Shown here: one piece after another, positions 13,001 to 26,870 of the stretch
How the letters are laid out: every line of letters starts with the position of its first letter
Numbering within the stretch: position 1 is the first letter of the stretch
Assembly: GCA_963662155.1 (NCBI GenBank)
Contig: OY759263.1
Span: forward strand, 41,905,084 to 41,969,083
From: Lamellibrachia columna
Taxonomy: Eukaryota; Annelida; Polychaeta; Sabellida; Siboglinidae
DNA: 64,000 nt
Reading direction: 5' to 3'
Notes under the pieces: generated by a model
Told to the model about the DNA's origin: nothing
What the model saw: only the letters and a program-made list of their open reading frames with translations
The model's database searches: none
Position numbers and translations under genes: made by a program

Positions 13001-16000
13001 CTTAACTAGGTCTAGGACATTTGGGACATCTCGCCGTCAAAAGTAGATACTGTAATGAATTCGCTATCCACAAATAGCTACAAATACGAACAAATAAACA
13101 CAATGACAGAGTGCCATACAAACACAATGCTCCGCCCCAAGCGTGCATGTCTCACTTACGTGTAAATCAGATGTGATTTCTGACCCAGACAGAAGAACAC
13201 CCGTTACGCGGGAAAATATGATAACCCGCATTCCCGTTTGCACATCCGTTCTTGCGCACAGTTATTACTGTAAATTGGGAAATGTCAATGCAGCGCCCTA
13301 AAAGCCAGATTATACCAGCGACGCTACAAAGGTTTATCACTGTCAGCATATATTCACTGCATACCGTTATAATGGAGGATAAATGTAAAAGCCTGGGCCT
13401 AATGCCAGATACATAAAAAGTCACAGGGTCACACATGGTATACTAATGGGTTCATGACTAAACTTGCCTCCCCCCTTTGCGAGATCCTAGATATGTCACT
13501 GGTGGTTAAAATAACTTGCAATGCGCGGCTGAAAGAATAAATATTTACCTGATACCGAGTCGGAAGGTTCTTGGTATACTTCATTAGGTTACACCTGACA
13601 AGTGCATTTCTCTCCGGATTACAACGAGACTGGATAACGCCACCACCTGACACGACATCACAGTAGGGCAGAACAGATCTGTTTCTAGGGCAACAGAAGC
13701 AAGGATTAATGAGTTGTAATTTTTTTTTAATCTTGAAAAGAATTTTAAAAATTGGGTCATAAAAATGTTGGAAGACCTAATTAAAATTATGGGTGAGTTG
13801 TAATTGAAAATGTGGCAAACAATTTAAACTTTTTGGTATGATAAATGTGAGAAGGTTGTGATGAGATTATAGATGCTGCAGTTATGCAATATGACATATG
13901 CGATATGCAGTAAAAACATTTGAAGGATTCTGTCCAGATATTATGGATGAATTCTCTTGTATTTTGTGCTCACAGTTATGGTACGTTTAAAAAATTTGTT
14001 TTACACAATTATTAAAGTTAACTCGCTTCAATGTTTCAACAACCGTCAGTTGCCTTCTTCAGGAACTTAATTCTGGGAATTAGTTCTTCTTCTGCTCACC
14101 ACATGGTATGGCAAGCAGGCTGTCCCATACGTGGCTGAGCCAGTATGGGACAATCTGCTTGCAATACCATCTGGTGAGCAGAAGAAGAACTAATTCCAAG
14201 AATTAAGTTCTTGAAGAAGGCAACCAATGGTTGTAACATTGAAGTGAGTTAACTTTAATAGTTGTGATAAAACAACAATAATCATTTATTCTCCTAACTT
14301 GTTCACCAGTTATGGTAGTTATGCATTTCTGGAACGGTGTCATTCATTATGAATTTATGATCTAGTTCTGTTTAGAGCCAAAAGGAAACTATCAGAAACA
14401 TCCAGTGAATAAAATACCAGTGTAAGTAGTAAGCAGGCAAAACAACAGCATGTCATCAAATGTGCACCCTGAAGCAGACAATACCTTGTGTGCTGCCTCT
14501 CCATGTAATCCATGCAACTGGTCATTGCAAACTCACATCCAAGACCTCGACCCCAATACAACATGTCAGCCTTCTTATAGTCCACATCATACCACCTGAA
14601 ATGGAATCTACCACTGAAGCGTGCCTAATGGCATTACACATAAACAAACTAGTAAAGTGGTATACTCCCACACATACCTCAAGGAACAGGGTTAGGGCTG
14701 TAGACTGTAACATGAGAAGAGGGTCAAAAAATGGAGAAACTTACTTGGTGGATATTTTCTTGGTATGACTAAGCAAGTCTGGCTGTGTAAGAAAAACTTC
14801 CAACATATGAAAGTAACTTGTACAACACAGTTACTTTAAACAATGCCATGCCAACACAGTCGTGTAATAAGGAGAAATGTAATAGTAGTGTAATAAGTAA
14901 CTGTGTAATGACAGTGTAATGATGAAAAGTGTAACCACTTTGTAATAAGGAAAACTGAAACTGACATCGGAACAGGAAATGTGACATCAACATGAGAACT
15001 GGAAAAGTTATAATGAATGTCAGAAGAGGAAGAGGGAAATTGGCTTGAGAACTGGAAAAGGGATATTGACATAAAACAGAAAGAGGTTATATCTCACCCA
15101 GTGTCTTGAAGCAAGGCCAAAGTAATGCGGGAATATACCGGATTCTGAGAAACAGAAGCTGTCATTACCTCATTCTGAAACCACAAACAGTGCCAAACCC
15201 AACAGTTAGTGTCTGAAAATGTCTGATGATATTAAACTCATTGTATAGTTTCTTCCCTGAATACGCAGTGGTTTGACTCAACCACGGCACAATTTACATA
15301 TGTGTCTTACTCATCAAGGTAAATTTTTTCCCAAGTTTTGTTTTCACAATATATATATCAAATCATAGTTGGATGCAAGTACATATGACTCCTCTAATGA
15401 GCCAGGTGACTGAGATAAAGTGGCCTAATTTAAGGGGTGGCCTGATTACAGAGACTGGTCAGATATAAAGATGTGTAGATATACTAAACAATAGACTGTG
15501 AAAGAGTGACTGTTTTCAAGGGAGGCTGTTTTCAAGGGGAGCTCCTTGTTTCCAAGGGGTATCCACCTTGAGGGGTTCTACACTACTGACTCATCCATGT
15601 TAATAATTTCTAAATGAATAAAGCCCAGATTAAAGTGACTTTTCATGAAATTCTCTAAGCCTTGAAATATCTCACAGAATCTCTTCCCAAAGTCCCCCCC
15701 CCCATTCCATGCAGCCCATTCTGCATGTGCCTAAGTGAGCGTACCTCAAAAAGCCTCTTCTCCCAGTGTGACCCTGTCCCAGAACTGACATCCTGGTCCT
15801 CTAGTTCGGCTCCCTCCAGATGTGAGCAGCCAAAGTGCCTCCGAACCTCTCTCTGTACAGCAATGACAGCTTCCATTACTCGTTGGTCGAGTTCATTCTG
15901 AGTATCTTACACATATGGGCAAACATTTACAGGTCAAACTTAGCTATGCTATGGGCACATCATTTTTCAACTCAACTCAGTAACTTTCTGCAATCATTCT

Positions 16001-19000
16001 GAGAACATTTCCTACATACAGCGCCACTATCTCTAAACACCAATGTCTTACAGTAAGCGAAATAGACTTCAATGAGGGAGATGTTTTCCCCAGCTGTTTC
16101 ATTTAGCATTTTAAATTTGGATGGGCAGGGTGGGTGAAGGTGGGGAGTATGGGGGTGGATGGAGAGGATGGGGTGGATGGAGAGGATGGGGGTGGATGAG
16201 GATCGGGTGGATGGGGAGAATGGGAGTGGATGGGGAGGATGGGGGTGGATGAGGATGGGGTGGATGGGGGTGGATGAGGAGGATGGGGTGGATGGAGATG
16301 ATGGTCTGAGGTTAANNNNNNNNNNNNNNNNNNNNNNNNNNNNNNNNNNNNNNNNNNNNNNNNNNNNNNNNNNNNNNNNNNNNNNNNNNNNNNNNNNNNN
16401 NNNNNNNNNNNNNNNNNNNNNNNNNNNNNNNNNNNNNNNNNNNNNNNNNNNNNNNNNNNNNNNNNNNNNNNNNNNNNNNNNNNNNNNNNNNNNNNNNNNN
16501 NNNNNNNNNNNNNNNATGTGTGCGTGCATGTGTGTGTGTGTGTGTGTGTGTGCGTGCGTATGTGCGTAATGATTTTTGAACATTTTCCCACTCAAGGGAA
16601 CAGGTTATGTGACAACAGTTTTTATCCCTACACCCATATCTCAGCAACCCTTCAACAGATCATTACCAATTTTTCAGCCTGTTCTTACTTGACTATGGGT
16701 GGTCGTCTTGTAATATGATGGCGAGCTGTCAATGGATTGCCCTTACCATCGCGGAAGAAAGCAAACAGGTTCGGCAAGAAGCCCTGGTAACATAACATGT
16801 CATTTGTTACATAATATTTAGTAGAAACGACAGATATTATTATCATCATATTTTTCCGGATTCAAGATCCACAAACATGTATATAATAAACAAATGATAA
16901 AGTTCACATTGCAACTCATATTTTAACTACATTATATTAATTATTATTTATGATGACCAGTATTATGTAAATATTATATATTAATTGAACATTTATCAGG
17001 ATAGTTCATTTTCACTTATTTCAACATCTCCAAAAGGTTTTTGCTTACCTGTAGAGCTTTCTCTCTTTTGGATATGTTGAAAGAAGTGTTTGATCATGTT
17101 AGTAATCACAAAACACCTTGTGGCATACACAAAGCACATCACTACTCTCCAGGATTCTTGCTATTCTTGCTTGCATTGGATTATAAAAGAAAACAAAATT
17201 GGGAAGATATATTTTTTAGTTTTTGGCAGTTGAAATTTTTACAATAGTCAGCTTTTTTTCCACCGCATTGGCAATGCGTGTATGGTGCCTCCAATATTGC
17301 ACCAATAGGGCAGAATGTGACCACAGAAAGATGAACGAAGTGGAATTACCAATCCATGTGTGATCTCATGTCGAATGACATAGCTCATGAAAGCTCTAGA
17401 TTGAAGTGTCAGATGGAATTTGTCAGGACAGACGTTGATAAATCCCACGACAGGTCTGCAAACAAACACACAGTTATCACTGAGGCTGTACACAGCATCT
17501 GGAATATATGGGCAACAAAATGTCTCAACAATTCAAGAACCAACTTAACATAAAATTAGTAGGAGGAAGTGGAGCTGAATAGGCCACACTCTCAAGAAGC
17601 CAACACAGCACATTAAGACACGCGCTCACATGGAGCCCCCCAGGGCAAAAGGAAAAAGAGAGGCGGAGAAAGACCAGGCACAGAGAAGTAGAAGCAGAGA
17701 TGGGAAAAGCAGGATGTAGATGGAAATGCAAGGCCACGAGCGGCTGAGATTCCTAGGAAATTCCACAAGACTTATAGCAGGACCACATGTAGAAATCGGT
17801 ATATCAAAAAACCATGCAGTTAATTTCAATGTATACTGTATGCAATAAGGTTTCATGATGCTGAACAATTGCATACAACTAATTGTATAAATATACCTAA
17901 AATTGGCTGATGCCTGGTGTAAAGGATTAAAACGTACACAATAAAATCAATGAGCCTTACATTTTTTTTTTAAATTATGTTTTAGTGTAAAAGATACACC
18001 AGACTCCATCTCAGAGCATAACGACGTAACATTGTACACCATACTATGTACACCGTACTATGTACACCGTACTATGTACACCGTACTATGTACACCGTAC
18101 TATGTACACCGTACTATGTTCACCGTACTATGTACACCGTACTATGTATACCGTACTATGTATACCGTACTATGTATACCGTCAAATATATGGTATGTAC
18201 TGTATACTGTACAGAGCCATACGGTGCACAACACTAATGTGAATTAAGTAAAACCATACATGTGGTTATAAGGACTGACTTGCTGACTGCTCCCTACCTG
18301 TCCAGTGTTGCCTCCAGTTGACAGACACTGGCATAGGCGAAGGCACCTTGCTGACAGAAGCCCTCCAACTTAGCCGACACATACAACAGGTAGTCTGTGT
18401 TGTTGACACCAGGCCCTGACTGCCCCACGCTGACTTTGGTCCTTCCATTAGATATCCAGCAGGCCTATGACATTCACAGGCAGCTTTATTAATGCCTCCA
18501 CCACACCTTGAAAGATAGAACGTTCAGGGTAAATACTGTACTACGATACTGCGCACAAGTTCTTGTGACCTGCATTAACTTTGAAACAACTTTACGCAAA
18601 ACTTACCAATGCTGTTGACAGTCAACCAATGCAACTAGTCATCTTTGAAACTATATTAACTTTATATGTGTCTTCCCTTTAGAAACACTTTACCCGTAAT
18701 AACAGTCATAAAACAATATCAAACAGTGTTTAAAACAATTGGTGGGTAGGGTGCAACTTGCACCCATAGACCTCCTACATCAGCAAGGTTTGGAGTAAAT
18801 ATTTGCTCCCACAGGCCAAATGCCAAGTTTGAACCCTGACTTCACTATATGTTTTTCGACCGAATTTGGCAAATGTATATGCGAGTGTAGCTTCCATTTA
18901 AAGGACATATTCATATGTAATATGAAGACCTACCTGAAGGTGGCGCTGTGGTACAACAACGGAGCCGCACAGAGTATTTGCATTGCAGCCAAACTGACAG

Positions 19001-22000
19001 TACCGTCTGGGGTCATTGCGAAACAGCACGCTCTTCTTTCTTATGCAAGTCCTGCAGTAGAAATGCACATTCAGGTTGGTCCAACAAGTGCCACGTACAG
19101 AGGTTCAACAGTATCAATAGGCAAGGACATTCAGGTTGGCCCAACAAGTGCCACGTACAGAGGTTCAACAGTATCAATAGGCAAGGACATTCAGGTTGGC
19201 CCAACAAGTGCCACAGAGGTTCAACAGTATCAACAGGCAAGGACATTCATGAAGCCTGGGCAGTTTCATTCGCCCCACTTTGCACGTGTCATTGGGATGA
19301 AACACTAAAAGGTCCCTTTTACCTGGGTCAATGTCAGGGTAAGTAAAGGATTAAACCAGAGGTGTGAGCTGCAGTGGAAGAAGTTTTGGTGATGGCAGTG
19401 GTCTGGTATGATCCTATTATTAAAATTTTTGTTATGCATTTCATCCAACCAATTGTTCTGCAGTGCTATACAGTCCACTCACTATGCCCTGCAGTGGTGC
19501 CACATGTCCACTTATGTGGAAGATCTACCACAGAAATAAGTATGTGAACAATTCAATGATGTTTTTTAAATTGTTATTTATTGTAAGAAAATAACTGATA
19601 TCTCGAAAATCAGTTAAAAATCAGTTTTCAAAATAAAATGATTTAGTTTTGCTCTGTCATTTGGCTAAAAAAATTACATATATACATACATATACGTAAT
19701 ATCATATGCTAACTAAACTATTTACATTTTAAAGTAATATGATGATAATAATGTCAGGCTTTACAGCTCGGGAATATGGAGAATGACAAAGCAAACACTT
19801 TCATCAATACATGTAGATGCCTGTGCAGAATAATTAATTTGAAATGTTTTAACAAGGTTAACAACAAAAAAGGAAAAAGACTAGACTGCCTCCAGTGGAG
19901 ACGAGAAGAAAGATGAGAAAATAGAGGTGGATTGGTCACGCACTAAAACATCCAGTATCACCAGACAATCACTTAAATAAGGAAGTTGGAACCCCCACGG
20001 GAAGAGAAAAGAGGACTGCCTGGAAACACCTGGCAGTGGTACCAGGAAGAGGGAATTAAGAAGATGGGTAACACCTGGAGTGACCTCACTAAGATGGCAT
20101 AAACAGTGGAGAACTTTTGTTGATGGCCCATGCTCCCAGCGAGCAAACATGCCTAAGTAAATAATGTCTTGTCACCTTATTGTCACATACCTGGCCAACG
20201 TTACAGGCACATCAAGACGTCGCACTCTCAGGACAGACTCAAAATACTCTGTCGCTGCTGGAATGAGAACCTCCTATAAATTTCAGCAAAGCAGAGGTTG
20301 TGTTATTTTTCATGACTATATTTTGCATTAGGCCTTATAATGTGTTGATTTTTCTATTCAACAGGTTCTTATTTCAACAAGTTATTGACTGTTATTTTTG
20401 AAAATCTGGATGTTCTACCCCTTTACTCCAGATTGATTTTCCAAAATGTTATTTAATTTTATTCTTGCCAATGCAAACCTGTTTTATGGGCTGCCATTTT
20501 GATTTGCCATTATCATTCACAACGAACAATTGCGCAAGAAAATGTGAAGTCATGTGAGATTATATAGACTGATACAATGTGTGCCTAGAACGACCTTGTG
20601 TGCTACAAATAGGTCAATTTTACTGCACTATATTTATTTTTTATTATAAAAATGAGGGGCATTTTGTTGAAAAAGTGGGAAAGCGGGACCAGGGGAAAAG
20701 CTGTATTTTATGTCAGAAAGGGGTAATGTTGACACGTATGTCATTATTTGGAACAAGAGGTCTCTTTAGTCAGCCAGTATATAAGTACAGTACTGCCACC
20801 TGGTGACATGTATGGAAGTTCATTGTGTCATCCACAATAAACTGACATATTTCTGGAGAAACCCACTTGGGGAAAGTGAAGCAAGTGGTTGAGTAAAAGA
20901 TTACTTTAAAACTGTCTCCTCAGTTGATTTAGCCCATCGTGAATCAGGTTTGTTGATGTTCAAATGTATAGCGTGTGAATAGTTTAAGTAATATGCAGTC
21001 AGTTTAATAAAAAGTGCATACGTTTGTTAAAATCATCGAAAGAATTTATGTTGATTGTTAGATTGAACAACTTGCAAAAGTGTGAATATCCTTATGTTAC
21101 AGTAATAGTATATAGAGTCGAACCACTTTTGTCCATTTTTGCTGAATTTTGTCCGGATACAGTCAGAAATATGTTAATAGTTTGTACGATGATTTTAATC
21201 AAAACAAGATTATTATTAGAGCATCTATTTTACAGCACTGACGTTGACAAGTCGTCATGTGCGCTGTTTTACGACACCGTGAAGGTCAAGGTTGTTCATG
21301 AAACGTTTGCTATTAAATTTTTAGCAAATTTTAACTGTGTCTGACCAAAATATGTACATCCCTAACCTTTATATTGGTATACTCGATGACACCACTTCGG
21401 TTGAGGTTGATGGCACTCTATGTGAATTTTTTTATTGAAAACTGTCAAAACTTCACTTGCCAAAACAACACGTCACCGGTGCGTCACATAAATAGTGTCC
21501 TCCGTGACATGGCGTCTTTTTTTTTTAAATTACATTTTTTCTCTTCACCAAGTGAACAAATCAATCAAATGTAGTTGAAAAGTGTTTGATGGTTTGTATT
21601 ATCAGCCACCTTTGGACAACTTTTCTATTAATTTTGCCCAATTGTCCACACATTGGAGCTTATGATGGAAATTTTGAACATTGGCTTATGATGGATTTCA
21701 TGAGCATCTTAGTGAAACACTCTTAAAAATCTATTTCTGTGTTATGATGGATTTTCCTTATGAGCTCTTTGTCTTAAAGCAGCTTCCTTCAAATGGTTCA
21801 GCCCATCACGAATCCAGTTCGTTTATGTCCAGATGTGTAATATGTGACTAGTTTAAGTAATGTGCGCAGTCTGTTTAATAAAAAATGGAATTTTTTTTAA
21901 AAATCATCGAAGGAATTGATTTTAGTCGTAAGGATCAAAATAATGGATATCCAAAATGGTAAACACTGTGCTGATCATGGCCGTGACCTCCATCCTCTTG

Positions 22001-23434
22001 TCGATCATATGACAAAGTTACAAAATTTCACCAAGGAAGAAAATCGTGCATTTTTCAGCATTTCGATTTTCACTTCAGTTAATGCTCGAACAAGCATTAA
22101 CTAATTTAATAGTTTGTCTCATGATTTCACAAAAACTACATACAAAAATTACACAAACAAGCTAGCAAGTTGCAGTGGATACTAGGTATGTCTGGTTTTT
22201 TGCAAAATGTATTTGAAATGAGTGTAGCAAAAAAATCAAATTGATTAAGCACCTTAAAAACCAGTGCTTATTTCACATTAGTTAGACCACAGTTAGAAAA
22301 TGCTGCTGCCATATGGGACCCCTACACGCAAACGTACAAAAATAAAATAGAGATGGTCCAAAGACGGGCAGCACAGTATGTTTGTAACAACTACAACAGT
22401 GAAGCAAGTGTCACCACTATGATCAAACACTTGCACTGGCGCAGCCTCCAACAAAGGAGAACCGACATCCACCTTGTCATGTTTTATAAGACATTGCATG
22501 GCATAGTCACCCTGGACCTCTTCCCCCAACTTATACCCCTGGTGTAAGTTGGGGGAACTTCTGAAGCTTTTCAACTCTCCCTAATCACTAAGCAATTCAT
22601 CCAGTATAGCTTTTTACCCCATACAATAGCTAATTGGAATAACCTGCCAGCCAACGCAGCTACAGCACCAAGTTTGGAGATTTTCAAACAGAAGATCTCC
22701 AGCTTGCAACATTAATTGAAATTGCAGTTTTCACGCTATCAACTTTTCCTCTACTCAAATTGCTATCATCTTTTCTCTTTCTTCCAAATATTTTATTACG
22801 TTTTCTTACAGCATTTTAGCACATGTGCACACATACCAAATCTATAAGCCTTGAAGATAAGGTGGACTCATACCCGGAAGAAGTAGTGATATACTCCCCA
22901 GATAGGTTTGATTTTTTTTAATGAGTCTGAAATGAGACAAGCAAAAAAATATTGATGGGGACCTTTAAAGAACATTGATTGAAGCATAATGACATTGTAT
23001 GTCACCTTGAGCAGGTCCGATTTTGAAGCTGACAGCTGTGAAATTGTAGGCTCATCATAGTGTATGTGAATACGTAGATGTTGGTCAAAACTTCGCTTCT
23101 CTACCCTATGTGTTGGCTCTCCCAAATATGTATGCTGCAGCTGAAAAAGTCACAATCAAAATCATGTGCACTGGGGGTAATTTGTGGAACAATTTATTCA
23201 AACTTCGACGCCTTCGTCACTACGTCTACGTGACGTCAGATGTGCCAATAGCATCATGTTATACGAACACTTTACCTCATTTTCTTTGTCATCTCCTTTG
23301 CCATGGACGCACGTATACATTGATTCGGGTTTAGGTGACTCACTGGCAGCAGCGTATATTAAATTACACAATATAACACACGTATAGAACGCAATCGCAC
23401 ACATGCCACAAACTTGTTGTTCACATCGCCGCAA
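6822..23434 (-). CDS. LMLN: Leishmanolysin-like peptidase (M8 zinc metalloprotease), multi-exon
   Basis: Seventeen coding exons join in phase with GT-AG borders, 5' to 3': 23434-23276, 23134-23006, 20273-20191, 19051-18934, 18464-18298, 17455-17350, 16783-16747, (one missing), 15897-15745, 15174-15098, 14595-14485, 13684-13549, 10974-10885, 9760-9691, 8554-8430, 7895-7734, 7040-6822. They total about 645 codons, close to the usual length of metazoan invadolysin. The family is a secreted or surface zinc protease implicated in cell migration and mitosis in flies. The M8 features appear in order: signal peptide, QHLRIHIHYDE, the VVVPQRHL segment, GPGVNNTDYLLYVSA, the HEITH zinc site, VRRHFGC (third histidine), NEVMT (Met-turn), a Cys-rich C-terminal region and a hydrophobic tail. 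The exon joining 16747 to 15897 is not visible; the phase shows it must exist. Confidence 0.93.
9353..9520. repeat. Dispersed repeat family, copy 1 of 3
   Basis: The segment GCCCATTGCAAATCAGGTT...AATAAAAGAGTGG...ATCATCG recurs in diverged form at about 20929-21090 and 21798-21930. All three copies lie in introns of the leishmanolysin-like gene and in the same orientation. No coding potential or termini are evident, so the class is unknown. Confidence 0.6.
9930..10020. repeat. Foldback / hairpin element
   Basis: TAGAACAACTGAAAAGTG near 9949 is inverted as CACTTTTCAGTTGTTCTACA at about 9998-10017, and both arms are flanked by ACTAGT. This intronic hairpin with a short loop is probably a small MITE remnant. 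Confidence 0.7.
10203..10310. repeat. Dispersed repeat shared with 17178-17300
   Basis: Both places carry TTGGATTATAAAAGAAAA, then ACAATAGTCAGCTTTT, then TGTATGGTGCCTCCAAT or a close variant. The second copy sits about 50 bases from catalytic exon 6 of the leishmanolysin-like gene. Its class is unknown. Confidence 0.7.
11050..12104. repeat. 42-bp minisatellite, 25 copies, with higher-order structure
   Basis: The unit contains ACAGTGGCTTATTTAGGGGG. Because 42 is a multiple of three, it yields long repetitive open frames (LTLIVVDSGLFRGA repeats) that are not genes. Two unit types alternate (GACACTGATTG or GACATTGACTG), in the order IIITTIIT, IIITTIIT, IIITTIITT. One base is lost near 11590. 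It lies in the intron between exons 12 and 13 of the protease gene, and its right flank matches a MITE family also present at 59.13 and 53.75 kb. Confidence 0.95.
13436..13505. repeat. Fragment of the MITE family, end segment
   Basis: On the minus strand this reads GTGACATATCTAGGATCT, then GCAAAGGGGGGAGGCAAGTTT, which matches the left ends of the copies at 53.75 kb (plus) and 59.28 kb (minus). Only one end is present. Confidence 0.6.
13994..14278. repeat. Large foldback element (MITE-like), arms of about 120 bp
   Basis: The two halves are near-perfect reverse complements. The left arm has ATTAAAGTTAACTCGCTTCA and CTTCTTCTGCTCACC; the right arm has GGTGAGCAGAAGAAGAACTA and GAGTTAACTTTAAT. They are separated by a short centre near 14130-14145. 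It would fold into a long hairpin when transcribed in the pre-mRNA of the protease gene. Confidence 0.9.
15098..15897 (-). CDS. LMLN: Exons 9-10 of the leishmanolysin-like gene (third His, Met-turn)
   Basis: Exon 9 (15897-15745) contains VRRHFGCSHLEGAELEDQ, whose histidine is the third zinc ligand after the insertion characteristic of M8 enzymes. It ends SHWEKRLFE. Exon 10 (15174-15098) reads NEVMTASVSQNPVYSRITLA and so carries the Met-turn. Exon 11 continues with WYDVDYKKADMLYWGRG. The phases agree across all three. Confidence 0.9.
16138..16315. repeat. GGATGGGGTGGATGGAGA-type minisatellite beside the gap
   Basis: This is a purine-rich G/A/T tandem repeat of roughly 15-18 bp variable units, ending at the N run. 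The strand is G-rich and would be prone to secondary structure, which probably explains the assembly failure that follows. Confidence 0.85.
16316..16515. other. Assembly gap (200 N)
   Basis: Exactly 200 unknown bases are flanked by the GGATGG minisatellite on the left and a TG/TGCG microsatellite on the right. The round number suggests a placeholder of unknown true length. The missing coding exon 8 of the leishmanolysin-like gene should lie in this intron interval and may be inside the gap. Confidence 0.95.
16747..17455 (-). CDS. LMLN: Exons 6-7 of the leishmanolysin-like gene (zinc-binding helix)
   Basis: Exon 6 (17455-17350) reads PVVGFINVCPDKFHL and then YVIRHEITHGL. The HEITH motif supplies two zinc-ligand histidines and the catalytic glutamate. 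The intron falls directly after HGL. Exon 7 (16783-16747) continues in phase with GFLPNLFAFFRD, the family's conserved continuation of the helix. All catalytic residues visible here are intact, so the enzyme is predicted to be active. Confidence 0.92.
18034..18185. repeat. 14-bp tandem repeat, about 11 copies
   Basis: The unit is GTACTATGTACACC, containing inverted GTAC motifs. All three plus frames stay open through it, giving repetitive peptides that I reject as genes. It lies in an intron of the protease gene. Confidence 0.95.
19067..19247. repeat. 60-bp tandem repeat, 3 copies
   Basis: ACATTCAGGTTGG...TCAATAGGCAAGG repeats with period 60. The third copy has a 6-base deletion. The array begins about 15 bases upstream (minus-strand sense) of the acceptor of exon 4 of the protease gene, so it sits in the branch-point region. 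Confidence 0.9.
22230..22715 (+). pseudogene. LINE reverse transcriptase C-terminal fragment
   Basis: Frames here read FHISLVRPQLENAAAIWDPY, then IEMVQRRAAQYVCNNY and LQQRRTDIHLVMFYKTLHG, and after a break WNNLPANAATAPSLEIFKQK. This is the thumb and tail of a jockey-like RT. It is 5' truncated and frameshifted, and it sits in intron 2 of the protease gene. Confidence 0.8.
23276..23434 (-). CDS. LMLN: Exon 1 of the leishmanolysin-like gene (signal peptide)
   Basis: The first ATG (23434) opens 53 codons ending at the donor GAG|GTAAAG. Residues 8-29 form a hydrophobic stretch (MCAIAFYTCVILCNLIYAAA) that looks like a secretory signal peptide. It is followed by MYTCVHGK, the cysteine segment typical of the mature N-terminus in this family. 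I chose this start because it gives the signal peptide and because no upstream splice acceptor is needed. Confidence 0.8.
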
Positions 23435-25540
23435 CGTTCCCCCTTGTGGGACACGTAGGTATTAATTACTATTGGCTCGCAAGTCTTCCGCTAAACGACG
23501 CCACTACTTGAAATTCCTGTAAGTTTGGAGATCAGGGTCATCCATTCAGTTCTAGCTGCCCTCGATGGTCGCTATTTGTTGGTTTTCGGAGATTGTTGTT
23601 TAAATATGTGACCTACAAGTGTTTTCATAATTCACACACTGTTGTGCTATTGTCAAGTTGGCTGCAGTTCTCACATTTAACAAGGATTAAAGAAAAAATG
23701 CCATCCAAAGCTGTAAGCTCGATCTAGATAGCATGTAGACAAGGAAGACATTAGTTTATCGAGTGCCCAACGACGTTTCACCCATGTGTAGTACTTTTAT
23801 CGGTGACATAGAAAACATTTCACAATTAGCCGCCATACTGTGCACGTGATGTTGCCTTTGGGTCACATGATCAAACGCGATTTCGTGTAGAATGAGGCCA
23901 GAATGGGCCAGCAGCACATACATAAATAAAACACCCGTTAGTAAGTTAGTAGTTTATAGGGGCATGATTAATGATGTAACTCCATGGCCAGCAGACGGCA
24001 ATTCTTAGCGTAACTTTATATAGATCCACGGGATTCCCGCTTGGTATTCTCGCTCACAACAACACCCGGTTATATACAAATGTTGACAAGCACATGCGTT
24101 CTGACAAAAAGGTAATATTTTCACACTTTTACATGGTTATTGTCAGGTAACTTTAGTGATATACATATAAGAATGCATATAGACACGAAAGACGTGTTTA
24201 TTGCTCTGTTTATGGCGTTTTTGTAAGGTTTCACGTTTCATGAAAATACTTAAGCTTTTGATGAACGAGATCTTCGCCCCTACTACAGCAACAGCCAGAT
24301 AGAAAAAAATTGTAGGGCGATTGACTTTGCCTAAGCTTAACCACCCATGTTTTCAAGGAAACTACAGCAGCGACAATTACATGGTACCACACATAACAGT
24401 GATTGAACGCGATTGACATGCAATAAGTGCCGTTTGTCACAACGGTAAGAAAATGTGAGTTAAAAGTTTTTTGATGTTTTTCGAAACTTTGTGATTGTTA
24501 TTATATTAATGTCTGCTGGTGTGTAAACTATCAACCCATGTGACCAGACTTTATTTTCCGTGAACTTACGAATGGTTTACCTATGCACAGGAAAGATTAT
24601 TTACATCACTGCGCGCAGTAATGAGAAGTTAATTAAAAAAAGCTTAATTATCGAAACGGGGCTAGTTGAACCACCCAAGGGCAAGGCCCAAGCCCAAGGG
24701 AGGGTTAGTTGAGCAGAGGCTGAAGAATGAAGACGAGTGTTTTTTCCGAGCAAATTGGGACATAATATTAACAGTTAGTTACACCGGCTGCGATTGGCCT
24801 ATAAATCTATACTAATTAAGTGTACCGACTTATTAAGAGACGTGTTGTACCCATTGGGTAGATGTGTTGGTTGAGTTTTTATGAAATTTTAGTACAAAGC
24901 CTACGTAAATTATACAAATAAAGCATTTAACCAAATTACGCTATATTGTGGCTCAACTTACCCCACGCCAAGTGTTAATTGAGCCAGCTTACCAACCCTA
25001 TTTGAATAAACTATATATATAATTATCTGTGCATACTAGATATATTATCTTGGTATAAAATGATCTACTAATAATCATGGTTTATACGAGTAAAAAAAAT
25101 TTTGACATAGGAATATAATTGTGTCCTAGATATAAAAAGAATGAAAAATGGCTCCAGTAACTCTGCCTTCCCCTACTTTCAAACCTACACTGTTCCTTAA
25201 TTAATTGCCGCTTTCTGCCTTCTGGTTCTTCCCTGGTACTGTCTTTCATAAGTTTGAAAAAATATTTCTATCATTATCTTCATAACAATACCCCGGTATT
25301 TAAAATATATGTAATTATGTAGCCGTTCACATAGTGTACCTGTAATTAACTGTTTGTGCTGTATATTGACAGAAGATTTTATATAAAACGAGTTGACCGA
25401 TGTGTTTTTTTTAGTATTTTCAGTTAATGCATTATTTCACAAACGTTCAGCACAACACAACAACAAGAAAACTAGTATCCAACTTTATATTTCAACGCCA
25501 ATACCCATGTAAATATATCGCCAACAATGAGCAATACTGA
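23435..25540. other. Intergenic region upstream of the leishmanolysin-like gene
   Basis: No convincing coding sequence is visible. This interval should contain the promoter and 5' UTR of the protease gene, which is transcribed leftward. I cannot pick out a confident TATA box or initiator. The sequence is AT-rich and mostly unique. Confidence 0.5.
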
Positions 25541-25559
25541 TATGTTTTGAAAGCATGTT

Positions 25560-26870
<1,311 letters not shown>

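Noticed and set aside
15972..16647. Frames running through the N block
   Set aside because: Unknown bases carry no stop codons, so these frames mean nothing.
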